Shown here: positions 24,052 through 33,042 of the stretch, in pieces | How positions within the stretch are numbered: position 1 is the stretch's first letter | How the letters are laid out: every line of letters begins with the position of its first letter | NCBI RefSeq assembly: GCF_004959775.1 | Contig: NZ_SJZG01000013.1 | Coordinates: forward strand, 1 to 64,000 | Source of the DNA: Agromyces sp. H66 | Lineage (GTDB): Bacteria; Actinomycetota; Actinomycetes; Actinomycetales; Microbacteriaceae | Direction of reading: 5' to 3' | DNA: 64,000 bases | Position numbers and translations under genes: made by a program | The notes under the pieces: model-generated | The model's database searches: none | The model's input: the letters and a program-made list of their open reading frames with translations, nothing else | What the model was told of the DNA's origin: nothing

Positions 24052-24546
24052 TCATGCGAACTGGCGTTGCAATTTGCTCCAGGCGTTGCGGAACGACTCG
24101 GTGACATCGACGCCTGCTGAACGGGCACGGGAGCCGCTGAGTCGGAGCTCTGCCCGGTAGGCCTGCGACAGCTCAGCGATCTCCGCCGCCGAGATCTCGC
24201 GTGCCCAGTCGATCGCGTAGGTAGCGCGATCGAATCGAATGCAGATCGCGACATCGAAGTCCAACGAAGCGAACGTGTACCGGCGAAGGTCGCCCGCAGG
24301 TAGCTCGCGCACCTTGACTTGAATGCGGCGCGAGCGGCCGTCGATGAGATCTATGTCCTTCGCAGACGGAGATTCGAGCTCACCGCCGTACACGTCGAGC
24401 GCCAGCCGTTCGCCAATCTCGCCAATGAAGTTGTCGGTCCGCGCGATCCCGCGACGCCGCAGCTCGCTGGTGAGCGCCTTCACCTGCGCGAGAAGCTCCG
24501 CTCGCTGAGCAAGCACGGCCTGAAGCGGGGCTTCAGAGATATCCAT
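24052..24546 (-). CDS. DUF6998-like protein, possible PD-(D/E)xK fold
   Basis: A 164-residue protein. A helical start is followed by IGEIGERLAL, AKDIDLIDGRSRRIQVKVRE, which reads like a PD-(D/E)xK nuclease core (Glu, then Asp, then Q-x-K). Family assignment to DUF6998 is from memory. ATG at 24546 begins MDISEAPLQAVLAQ. Divergent from mcrB, with 225 bases between. Restriction activity cannot be claimed from this alone. Confidence 0.6.
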   Translation of the reverse strand: MDISEAPLQAVLAQRAELLAQVKALTSELRRRGIARTDNFIGEIGERLALDVYGGELESPSAKDIDLIDGRSRRIQVKVRELPAGDLRRYTFASLDFDVAICIRFDRATYAIDWAREISAAEIAELSQAYRAELRLSGSRARSAGVDVTESFRNAWSKLQRQFA

Positions 24547-24771
24547 CGCGACAGCGTAGCGTCGGTGACCTCGACGGCCGTCACCATCACGCCCCTCCCG
24601 CACCGCCCCGCAGCATCCGTTCGTCGCTCCATCGGGAAATGGTTTCGGATCATGTTGGCAACTCGACCGAGTCCGAAAAGAGGACGCCATTTTCTAACTT
24701 TGCGGCGGCTGTCGGCCAGCCGCTTACATAGACACCTCTCACACGGCATCCTTACCCCAGGAGGTTTGGTC

Positions 24772-27627
24772 GTGATAAATGAGGATGACTTGCCTCGGTG
24801 GCAAGCGAAGCTTGAGCAGATCGATGCGGCGGTCGAGGGCGACCGAGAAGTCCTGAATGCGTGGGCCGCAGAGGATGCACACCGAGCAGACCGAGACGGC
24901 GAATTACGCGCAATAGTCGACGCGTTCCAGCGTGATGGAGACCTCGTCGAGTTTCGCAAAGAAGTCGACGAGTGGCGGCACAGACCTGGACCGTACACCT
25001 CATTCGGTGGTTTCGGCCAAATGTGGCTCAATCAGGTCGCGAAGTACACGCCCGAAGGCGACACTGACACCATCCGGGTCCTACAGAGTGCATTGACAAC
25101 GCCGCAAAGCATCGCCGAGTCCATCGACAAGATCAATGCGGTCGCGAGAGTGACGGAGAAGCTCACGTCGAAGGGCTACCCGCAAGTGGGCCGGATCCCT
25201 TACGTACTCTCGTTGTTCTGGGCTACCGATCGGGCAACGCCGCCGTGGCCAGTGATGTGGACGAGCGCTCCTCAGATGATGTCCGAACTTGGCTGGTTGC
25301 GTCCTTGGAGCAACCAGGAGCGTTGGCCCGAGTATGTCGAAGCCGCGCGCACCTTGAGCCCCGACAGGATCACCCGGTTCGACCGGCTCTTGTGGTACCT
25401 GTCCGAACACAAGTTCGTCGGCCTCAACCCAACGCTTGCGAGCATGTGTGCTGAGGCCGCTGAGCTCATGGCGAGGTACACGCGCGGCGTGGGGTATGCC
25501 GACGATCCCATCGCGACTCGTGCCGAAGGGTTGGCATTTCAGCTCAAAGGAGAACTTGGGCTTGCAGCCGAAGGGCTAGTCGAGGCGCTGAGCGCTCGAG
25601 TGGACCGCGCGCTCAAGGCGCAGCCCATAGACGCTCGCATCGAGTTCAGCAAGACGGGAGCGTACCGCGCGGACGCATACACAGTCTGGGCCGAGAGCGA
25701 CGTGAGTCGCGCGCCGAGCTTCAGGCTTTGGGCTACGCGCTCGGGCGTCGCGGTCGGTGTCCACGCGTATGGGGAGAATGAAGCAGACGCAACTGCGATC
25801 GCCGAGCGTGTGCTATCGACGGTGCCTGAGGGCATGACGTTCTTCCACCTTCAGCCGCACCTGACTGGCGACCGCCTTACGCCGATCACGGGCTACCGCT
25901 CGGGACAGGTGTTCGTCGGTCGGTGGTGGACGTGGGACGAAGCCCCGCAAGGTATCAGCCTGCGTGAAGCTGTCCTCGACGTCGCAGAAGCTCTCGTTCC
26001 GGTCTTTGATGCGGTCGCCCCTCGTGCCGACAGGCAGGTGACGATCACACCGATCTCTGGCGCCTCCGTGAACGACGAACTCACCACCCTCGCGGAGCGA
26101 TTCCGTGCGGAGTGGCCGTACCCCAACGAGAAGGATTCTTGGCATAAGGATGAGCGGGCGAAGCTCGCGGAGATGCTCAGCGCCGACAATCTGGTCGTTT
26201 TCGATCTGGACGTTTTCCGCCTGCTGATCAACACCTCTCGCTATGGCGGTCCAGGACCACAATCAGTGCTGAACGCGAGCCTCCGCGTAATGGACTCGAT
26301 CGCGCTTGACGCGTTTGCGCGCAAGGTCCACGACATCCTCTGGGACCCTGAGCCCGTGGCCAAGAGGATCGACCGGGCGCTCGACTGGGAGGATCTCGGC
26401 ACCAAGGGTCTTGGCGAGTCGGTGGTGCTGAAGATGCTTGCCATCGTTGACCCAGACCGGTTCCTTCCGGTGTTCCCGCTGACCGGCCCCCATGGCAAGA
26501 TCGCGATGCTACGTCGGCTGGGGCTTCCCGAGCCGGACAAGACGTTGTCCCGGGGCGAGCAACACCTCGCGGCAAACGACACCCTGCGGGCCAGACTCGA
26601 ACCGCTGTTTCCGAATGAACCCTGGGGTCAGACTCAGTTTGCCTACTGGCTTCTTGGGAACGACGTTGACGATTCAGGAACCGAAATAGACCTTCTCGGC
26701 CGGACGGCTGCGGAGCTGTTCGTACCGCAATCCTTCCTGGAGGAGATCAGGGAGCTGATCCTCGAGAAGGGGCAGGTGGTCTTCTACGGCCCGCCCGGAA
26801 CCGGCAAGACCTACGTCGCCGACAAGTTCGCCGCTGCAATTCAGCCAGACCCGGATCGTCGGATGCTCGTGCAGTTCCACCCGTCGACGTCGTACGAGGA
26901 CTTCTTTGAAGGCTACCGGCCACGAACCGACGAGGCCGGTCAGATGTCGTACGAACTGCGCAAAGGGCCTCTAGCCCTGATGGCTGAGAAGGCCGAAGCT
27001 GCACCTGGCCAGCCGCACGTGCTGATCATCGACGAATTGAACCGGGCAAACCTCCCGCGCGTGTTCGGCGAGCTTCTGTACCTGCTCGAATACCGGCGCA
27101 AGTGGGTCCGGACCGCCTATCGAGCTGACGAGCCGTTTGAGCTGCCAGCGAATCTCTACTTCATCGGAACGATGAACACGGCCGACCGCTCGATCGCCAT
27201 GATTGACGCTGCCTTGCGGCGGCGGTTCCATTTCATGCCATTCGTACCCAACGAAGGGCCTCTGTCGGGGTTGTTGCGCCGCTGGCTGAAGGAGAACGAA
27301 GAACCGGCGTGGATCGCCTCGCTCGTCGACGGGGTCAATGAGGAGCTCAGGGTGCTTCTCCGTGGCAGCCACCTGCTGATCGGCCACTCGCACTTCATGC
27401 CAGATGGCGCAGGCAAGGGCAAGCCGACTGTCCTCGAAGACACGCGCCTGAGGCGCGTGTGGAACTACGGCGTCTACCCGATGATCGAGGACCAGCTTTA
27501 CGGCAAGCCCGAGAGGCTCGCTGAGTTCACCTGGGAATCAGTGCTCCATCGGTACGGACCAGGTTCAACTGCGGCGGCAGAGGAGCAGGAAGCTCTCAAC
27601 GCCGACTTGGAATCCGATGACGCTTAG
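24772..27627 (+). CDS. mcrB: McrB-like AAA+ GTPase of a type IV restriction system
   Basis: A 951-residue protein. McrB motors use GTP to drive the McrC nuclease on DNA with modified cytosines. The AAA+ part is at the C-terminus (about residues 655-930): Walker A GPPGTGKTYVADKF, Walker B LIIDELNRANLPRVFGELL, and the McrB signature FIGTMNTADRSIAMIDAALRRRF. The 650-residue N-terminal part probably carries the target-recognition function and was not identified further. GTG at 24772 has AGGAGG seven bases before it; an open frame back to 24319 is not used. It overlaps mcrC by 11 bases. Confidence 0.9.
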   Translation: MINEDDLPRWQAKLEQIDAAVEGDREVLNAWAAEDAHRADRDGELRAIVDAFQRDGDLVEFRKEVDEWRHRPGPYTSFGGFGQMWLNQVAKYTPEGDTDTIRVLQSALTTPQSIAESIDKINAVARVTEKLTSKGYPQVGRIPYVLSLFWATDRATPPWPVMWTSAPQMMSELGWLRPWSNQERWPEYVEAARTLSPDRITRFDRLLWYLSEHKFVGLNPTLASMCAEAAELMARYTRGVGYADDPIATRAEGLAFQLKGELGLAAEGLVEALSARVDRALKAQPIDARIEFSKTGAYRADAYTVWAESDVSRAPSFRLWATRSGVAVGVHAYGENEADATAIAERVLSTVPEGMTFFHLQPHLTGDRLTPITGYRSGQVFVGRWWTWDEAPQGISLREAVLDVAEALVPVFDAVAPRADRQVTITPISGASVNDELTTLAERFRAEWPYPNEKDSWHKDERAKLAEMLSADNLVVFDLDVFRLLINTSRYGGPGPQSVLNASLRVMDSIALDAFARKVHDILWDPEPVAKRIDRALDWEDLGTKGLGESVVLKMLAIVDPDRFLPVFPLTGPHGKIAMLRRLGLPEPDKTLSRGEQHLAANDTLRARLEPLFPNEPWGQTQFAYWLLGNDVDDSGTEIDLLGRTAAELFVPQSFLEEIRELILEKGQVVFYGPPGTGKTYVADKFAAAIQPDPDRRMLVQFHPSTSYEDFFEGYRPRTDEAGQMSYELRKGPLALMAEKAEAAPGQPHVLIIDELNRANLPRVFGELLYLLEYRRKWVRTAYRADEPFELPANLYFIGTMNTADRSIAMIDAALRRRFHFMPFVPNEGPLSGLLRRWLKENEEPAWIASLVDGVNEELRVLLRGSHLLIGHSHFMPDGAGKGKPTVLEDTRLRRVWNYGVYPMIEDQLYGKPERLAEFTWESVLHRYGPGSTAAAEEQEALNADLESDDA

Positions 27628-28813
27628 GACCGTCTCACTGGCCGAGTACGGTGCGTCCCCGCCCGTACAACTCGGCGGGCGAGACCTGACGCTTCTTGAG
27701 AACGTTCCGCAGGATCGACTCTGGGTTGTGCCGACGACAGAGCCGGGATGGTTCACGGTTCGCGCGTCGTCGTGGGTTGGCACCGTCGACCTGGACACGA
27801 TCAGGGTCAGGATCGTGCCGAAGGTCGATGACTTGCAGAACGTTTTGATGATGTTTGCGGCAGTCGCTGGACTGGCGGACTGGTCCTCACGTGCTGCGGA
27901 CTACGCCAGCGCCGACCTCGTCGAAGGTACCGCCGAACTCGTGCTCCGCGAGATCGATCAGGCGACTAGGAGGGGGCTTATCCACGGGTACCAGACGCGC
28001 GAGGATCGCCAGCCCGTTCTCCGAGGTCGACTCCTGATGTCGGAGCTTGTCGCCCGGCCTTGGGATTCGTGGCCGGCTCCATGCCGGTATGACGAGTTCA
28101 CGGCGAACGTGCCCGAGAACCGCGTCCTTCGTGCGGCTGTCAAGGTGATCCGGCAGTGGTCCGTTCCTCCTGACGTACGCCGTCTCAGCGCTGATCTGAT
28201 GGTTCGCTTCGAGGAGGTATCCGACTCCGACCTTCCGCTACTGGAGGCCGAGTTCATCCGGGCGGGCCCGCTCAACGAGCACTACAAGTCGGCGCTGGCT
28301 CTCGCGGCCATCGTGATTGAAGGGGTTGGGCTCGCGCACAGGCCGGGAGATTTCGAAGCTACCTCCTTCCTCGTCGATATGAACAAGCTGTACGAGCGCT
28401 GGATCGGAGCCGAGTTAGCGGCGCGCTTGCATCCGGCGCTGCAAGTGGTCGAGCAGGAGGGGATAGCACTCAGCCAGCGTCCCACGGTCTCGATGCAGCC
28501 CGACCTACTGTTCCGGACGCGCGGGCGAGACGTTCTTGTCGGGGACGTGAAGTACAAGCTGACAGGATCGGGGATAGCTCACAACCCGGACTACTACCAG
28601 CTCCTTGCCTACGCGACGGCACTCGGGCTGCCTCGTGGCATCCTCGTGTACTGCAAGGCTGACGGCGCCCCGCCCCGCCAAGTGACGGTGATTGGCGGCG
28701 GACAGGAGCTTGTGTGCTACCCATTGGGGCTCGGAGGCGACTGGTCGGACGTCCGATTGCGGCTGGATTCTCTCGCGACCTATGCCGCCGCACTCACTGA
28801 CGCCTCCACTTGA
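27617..28813 (+). CDS. mcrC: McrC-like nuclease subunit
   Basis: A 398-residue protein. The N-terminal half carries the McrC stalk region (VRIVPKVDD, LVEGTAELVLREIDQ). The C-terminal half has the PD-(D/E)xK nuclease core MQPDLLFR and LVGDVKYKL. It is stimulated by McrB to cleave modified DNA. ATG overlaps the mcrB end by 11 bases, so the two are co-translated. Confidence 0.9.
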   Translation: MTLRTVSLAEYGASPPVQLGGRDLTLLENVPQDRLWVVPTTEPGWFTVRASSWVGTVDLDTIRVRIVPKVDDLQNVLMMFAAVAGLADWSSRAADYASADLVEGTAELVLREIDQATRRGLIHGYQTREDRQPVLRGRLLMSELVARPWDSWPAPCRYDEFTANVPENRVLRAAVKVIRQWSVPPDVRRLSADLMVRFEEVSDSDLPLLEAEFIRAGPLNEHYKSALALAAIVIEGVGLAHRPGDFEATSFLVDMNKLYERWIGAELAARLHPALQVVEQEGIALSQRPTVSMQPDLLFRTRGRDVLVGDVKYKLTGSGIAHNPDYYQLLAYATALGLPRGILVYCKADGAPPRQVTVIGGGQELVCYPLGLGGDWSDVRLRLDSLATYAAALTDAST

Positions 28814-29661
28814 TGTTGCGTATCGGTGACGCCCTGTCTGGTTCGGCAGTGAGGAGCTCCAGGAGGTTCACCGAAGGAACGGAGGTGCAGTTCGCGATGG
28901 GCCACGGCCCGCGACACTACCCGCCTTGCACAGGTCGCATCAAGGAACGTCTCGAGCGGATCCGGTTCGCGACCCAGACCGCTACCAGGAGTTGATCGAG
29001 GCGCAAGCAGCCGCGGCCGCCCCATACGAACGCGTCCTTGTCGAGGTTGCCGTCCATCCTGGACACCTCGGACTTGGTGTCGGCGCCGAGCCCCTGGACC
29101 AGGTTTTCCATCTTCCAGGTGGATACGCCGTGGACGTGCTCTCGATATCGCGACGGCGAACGGGGTCTGATCGACCTCGGCGGCGTCGTTCCAGCCATGG
29201 CAGGAGGAACGGCTCGCTTCACAGCTTTGGCAGCGGCAGCTGAAGCTGCCTGGCGATCGTGGTTACGACCTGGGCCAGGTGCCCTTGCACTGCGCGGTGC
29301 GTGACTCGGTGCGCCAATGAGCGCCCCCGAGACATTGATCGGCACTCACTAACCATCACCGATGGCTAGCGACGTCTACGACGAGGACCCAACTGGGAAG
29401 CCCATCGCGGCGGCCGCCACCCAGAGCATTATGCGATGGCTCGTCGCTCGGGCAGATCCACCGACGCCGCTCGTGGGCAGAACCACCCGACTCGGCTCGT
29501 AGGTGGATCCATAGGTGGATCGGCGGGTTGGCCACACCGTGACCCTCGGCGGACCGATAGTCTTGATCCACGGCCAGACAGATGCACTCGCTGATGTCGG
29601 TGGGGGTGGCGAAACTCCTATCGACCAGCGCTGCTGCGAAGCTGGGGTTGCGGAGGGGTGA
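28814..29661. other. 848-bp region between defence modules, no gene recognised
   Basis: Several open frames cross here on both strands, but none has a credible start, codon use and family together. Fragments such as ERGLIDLGGVVPAMAGG or VDQDYRSAEGHGVANPP could be remains of a lost gene. The composition is not obviously foreign. A ribosome site for the next gene lies at its right end. Confidence 0.6.
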
Positions 29662-29970
29662 ATGTCAATCGTTGAGAGCCCGATACCGGGACGCTCTGCC
29701 AAGGAATCCACAGTGAGCGACATCAAGAGGTCGCTCGACGAGCGAGAAGACGCGGAGCGGTCGCAGTGGCAAGCAGCTCGGCAAGTCGCGCACCTTGTCC
29801 TCGAGATCGCCGCACGTCGGGACATCACCGTGAGCCCGCTGATGCTCAAGCGATTGGTAGTAAAGAATGCCAATGTATCGCCTGGTACAGCGCAACTAGT
29901 GCTCGATCAACTTGAGTCAGATGGGGTCATTCATTATGACCTAAAGGCCGGCCGCATGTCCTTACGATGA
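29662..29970 (+). CDS. Small helical protein before the dGTPase gene
   Basis: A 102-residue protein. The C-terminal 60 residues (ARRDITVSPLMLKRLVVKNANVSPGTAQLVLDQLESDGVIHYD) look like a winged-helix unit. GGAGGGG precedes ATG at 29662. It ends four bases before the dGTPase start, so the two are an operon; it may regulate or assist that enzyme. GC is lower than the neighbours. Confidence 0.65.
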   Translation: MSIVESPIPGRSAKESTVSDIKRSLDEREDAERSQWQAARQVAHLVLEIAARRDITVSPLMLKRLVVKNANVSPGTAQLVLDQLESDGVIHYDLKAGRMSLR

Positions 29971-29974
29971 GACA

Positions 29975-31699
29975 ATGACGCCGACATCTTCGAAGAAAGT
30001 ACATCGTGGTGCACAGCGTCGTGTTGAGAAAACACAGCCCGAGGACGGCGAGTTTCGGTCGCCCTTCGAGATTGACGCCGACCGCGTGCTCTATGCCCCA
30101 GAATTTCGACGGCTGTCCGGCGTGACTCAGGTCATCTCGCCGCAGGATGATTACGTATTCCACGACCGGCTAACTCATAGCCTCAAGGTCGCGCAGGTGG
30201 CTGAACGGCTCGCTCAACTCCTTGCTGAGAAATTCGCAAAGCTGAAGGGAATCTCTCGGGAAGAGGTCGAGAATTCCTACCTTAACCCCAAGGTCTGTTA
30301 TGTAGCAGGGCTGTGCCATGATATCGGTCACCCACCTTTTGGGCACGCGGCGGAAAGTGAACTGCAATCCTTACTGCGCAGTGCCGTGGGATTTCCGGGC
30401 GTCGGGAAGCGCCCTATCTTGCCTGATAGTTTCGAGGGTAATGCGCAGTCGTTTCGGATTGTTTCTCGGCTCAGCTTCCGGAAGGCGGAGCATCGTGAAC
30501 CTGGTATGGCCTCAGAAGAGGGACTCAATCTGACGTTCCGCTCGCTCGCCGCCATCTCTAAGTACCCGTGGATGCATGGCGAGAACCCTCAGAATCCGAA
30601 AACCTCTCAAAAGTGGGGATTCTATTCCACTGAGAAGTGGTACTACGACGAGCTAGTTTCAGCAAGATTGTTTCACAACGCGGCCGGGTCCGAAGGCGCG
30701 GAGCGGGAGCCCGGTCGGAGGTCTGTCGAAGCGGAGATCATGGACTGGGCAGATGACATCGCCTACGCGGTCCACGATCTCGAGGACTTCTATAAGTCCG
30801 GTCGCATTCCTCTTCATAGGCTGCGGTACTCGGGTAGCGTCGACACCACCCCGTCGGAATCCGTGATCCAGCGGGAATTGCAGGCGGGCGATGGCACCCT
30901 GAAGCCGTCGGACGCGGTCTTGATGGCGGACGACGAGCTGAGCGACGATGACGGCGCAGAGCGCCGCAACCTAGACTCAGGCGAAAGAGTGGAGACTCCG
31001 TCGCCGGATACTGCGCCGATTCTGGCGGAAGCGCCCCCGGATTCGCTCTTTCGAGACTTGGACTGGAACGAGCTCCTGCCATTCGCCGCCGAAAAGATCA
31101 ACCGACTATCGGACGAGACCAAGCTCAGCTTTACGGTGGACGAACTGTGGGATCTCGTTCGAGAGACAGTTGTGAGCAACTTCCCGACGGCTCCCTTCAA
31201 TGGTTCACGCTCCTCGCATGCCGAAATCCAATCATTCGCCTCAGCGATGATCCGCCAGCTGCAAGATGCTTGTGAAGTGGTGGGTCTCTCGCCCGAAACG
31301 CTTCACCTTAAGGTCGATCCTATTGGAAGAATCGTGGCGGAGTTCCTCAAATCCATTACCAAGTTCTACGTTATCAACGACGCGAACCTGGAAGCCGTGC
31401 AGCGCGGGCAGCGGCGCGTTATTCGGGATATTTATGAGAACCTGTTCGCGATGGCGCTGGGTATCTATACCCCTAGTCGTAGCGTGAACAACAGGCGGCT
31501 GCCGCCGCGCCTAGTGGAGTACCTGGACAAGACGTTCTCGGACGGCTCTGCGGACAATTACGGAGGGAAAGAGGCGGCCGTGGCGAGGGCGATTGTCGAC
31601 TTCATCTGCACGCTGACGGACAAGCAAGCAGCCCTGCTTCACCAGCGGTTGACGGGGGACGCGGTCCGGCCGCTCTCCCAGTACTGGCTGTCTATCTAG
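29975..31699 (+). CDS. dGTPase-family HD triphosphohydrolase
   Basis: A 574-residue HD-domain enzyme of the dGTPase family, which cleaves dNTP to deoxynucleoside and triphosphate. Metal residues are visible: RLTHSLKVAQ (His), then CHDIGHPPFGHAAE (HD plus His), and the later Asp in MDWADDIAYAVHDLED. An acidic insert (about 305-350, DDELSDDDG) separates two parts of the helical domain. Enzymes of this family can starve phage of nucleotides; here it lies in a defence island and has lower GC than its surroundings. Convergent with two CYTH genes. Confidence 0.85.
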   Translation: MTPTSSKKVHRGAQRRVEKTQPEDGEFRSPFEIDADRVLYAPEFRRLSGVTQVISPQDDYVFHDRLTHSLKVAQVAERLAQLLAEKFAKLKGISREEVENSYLNPKVCYVAGLCHDIGHPPFGHAAESELQSLLRSAVGFPGVGKRPILPDSFEGNAQSFRIVSRLSFRKAEHREPGMASEEGLNLTFRSLAAISKYPWMHGENPQNPKTSQKWGFYSTEKWYYDELVSARLFHNAAGSEGAEREPGRRSVEAEIMDWADDIAYAVHDLEDFYKSGRIPLHRLRYSGSVDTTPSESVIQRELQAGDGTLKPSDAVLMADDELSDDDGAERRNLDSGERVETPSPDTAPILAEAPPDSLFRDLDWNELLPFAAEKINRLSDETKLSFTVDELWDLVRETVVSNFPTAPFNGSRSSHAEIQSFASAMIRQLQDACEVVGLSPETLHLKVDPIGRIVAEFLKSITKFYVINDANLEAVQRGQRRVIRDIYENLFAMALGIYTPSRSVNNRRLPPRLVEYLDKTFSDGSADNYGGKEAAVARAIVDFICTLTDKQAALLHQRLTGDAVRPLSQYWLSI

Positions 31700-31734
31700 T
31701 GTTTCGGCATGCGTCTCAGAAGAAGGTCTAGATG

Positions 31735-32292
31735 CTAGGCGTTTGACCAGAGCTCGTCATTATCGTTGGTGCCTGGTTTCCATCTCGCGTATGGATGGCG
31801 TGCCAGTTCCTCGTTGTTGTATTTTTCCTGACTCGAGACTTCCTCGATAGCCCATGTTGGTTGCTGGACGCTCCGCGATTCCGTGCCTTCAATCTCAGCA
31901 ATCACGAGACCCTCGTTATCGCCGCGAAATACGTCGATGTCCCAGGCTTCGAGGTCGTAGACCTGATACCGTCGCTTCGTCACGATCATGGACGCTCGTT
32001 CAACGATGGCTCGGGCAACATCGAAGTCTGACAACGCAGACTCAACCTCGAATCGCTCGTCGCCTATTCGTGGCCCTTTAATGGCAAAGGTCGCATCGAT
32101 GTCACGCGTGTTACCGTCGTTCTCCTCGGATTGAATCAGGCGAACCCTCGCTGCGTAGCCATCCTCTGTCCACAGATATGCCTGCGTGATCAAGACATGA
32201 GGACAGCCCCTAACAATCGAGGAGTCTGCGACCAGGAAACGTCGTTCGCGTTCGTATTTGTGCGTGGATCCGCCGTCATCGTGCAGCGCCAT
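31735..32292 (-). CDS. CYTH-domain protein, second of a tandem pair
   Basis: A 185-residue triphosphate-tunnel metalloenzyme-like protein. The ExExK motif appears as ERERR (final Lys is Arg) near residue 15. The tunnel residues follow as ARVRL, FAIKGP, RFEVES, VTKRRY, DIDVF and LVIAEIE. CYTH enzymes hydrolyse triphosphates or act as class IV adenylate cyclases. The K-to-R change in the first motif may alter activity. Start at ATG 32292; it overlaps the preceding gene by 17 bases. Confidence 0.8.
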   Translation of the reverse strand: MALHDDGGSTHKYERERRFLVADSSIVRGCPHVLITQAYLWTEDGYAARVRLIQSEENDGNTRDIDATFAIKGPRIGDERFEVESALSDFDVARAIVERASMIVTKRRYQVYDLEAWDIDVFRGDNEGLVIAEIEGTESRSVQQPTWAIEEVSSQEKYNNEELARHPYARWKPGTNDNDELWSNA

Positions 32293-32788
32293 CTGGTGTC
32301 GGATGCTTAGTCCCCCACCCGGCAAATGGGTGCGCGCTCAAGTAACTGTTCTTGAACCGTGGATCGAATGTGACCTCATCTCCGACCCATCCCGGAAGAT
32401 CTGGCAGGTCAAATTCTCCAGGCCCTTCCACTTCGAGCATGAGCAGCCCCGAATTGCCTCCTTCAAATTCGTCAACAGTCCATGTTAGCGAATCGGCAGC
32501 CTCGGAACTCAGGTAGTGGCGCCGTTTGAGTACGGTCCCCGAAGAGAGATGCTCGAGCAATGCTTCTGCGTCCGCGAGTGAAATGGCCGCTTCGACCTCC
32601 ACTCGTGCGATGCCAATCATGTGCTGGCTCTTGACCGTCAAGGTGCCTCTTCCGTCGGCTATGCGGACGCGGATGGTCGCGCGATCGTTGATCGCGAGAT
32701 AGCCCTGGCCAATCGCTTCGGATCGGACAACTTTGGCGCGCCACTCATCGCTCGCCACGAGGTACTTTCGCTCAAACTCTTCGCTCAC
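32276..32788 (-). CDS. CYTH-domain protein, first of a tandem pair
   Basis: A 170-residue CYTH protein starting with GTG at 32788. The full ExExK is present (EFERK), followed by IRVRI, LTVKS, RVEVE, LKRRHY, TVDEFEGG and LMLEVE, the expected set of tunnel residues. It is a probable triphosphatase or class IV (CyaB-like) cyclase; the choice cannot be made from motifs. It overlaps the next CYTH gene, so the two products may form a complex. Divergent from pglW. Confidence 0.82.
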   Translation of the reverse strand: MSEEFERKYLVASDEWRAKVVRSEAIGQGYLAINDRATIRVRIADGRGTLTVKSQHMIGIARVEVEAAISLADAEALLEHLSSGTVLKRRHYLSSEAADSLTWTVDEFEGGNSGLLMLEVEGPGEFDLPDLPGWVGDEVTFDPRFKNSYLSAHPFAGWGTKHPTPDGAAR

Positions 32789-33042
32789 TGGGGCTCCAAT
32801 CAGGGGCGGCCTGTGCCGATCGTACCGATAGGCTGCGGGCTGCGGCCCGGTGCTGTTTCAACCCCTCACACAGCACGAACCGGCGAGGTCACCAGACGGA
32901 AGCAGAGCGGTGCCGAATGGGCTCGGCTTGCCGTCCCCCCAATGGGGGTGCTGCTCCTGATCAATGCCGCCGTCCGGGAAGGTTCGACCTCTGCGACAAT
33001 CAATCCCAGACCCTTCCAGCACCGCCCTAGGTTGTAATCCCA
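32789..33042. promoter_or_regulatory. Divergent promoter region between CYTH pair and BREX-2 operon
   Basis: The 254 bases separate the GTG of the CYTH pair and the ATG of pglW. A TAGGTT element lies nine bases before the pglW ATG and no ribosome site is seen there, so the pglW message may be leaderless. No clear -35 was found. No gene was seen. Confidence 0.35.

Noticed and set aside
28926..29345. Genes in the gap between mcrC and the dGTPase operon
   Set aside because: Frames on both strands have no clear start or family. I could not tell a decayed gene from chance.
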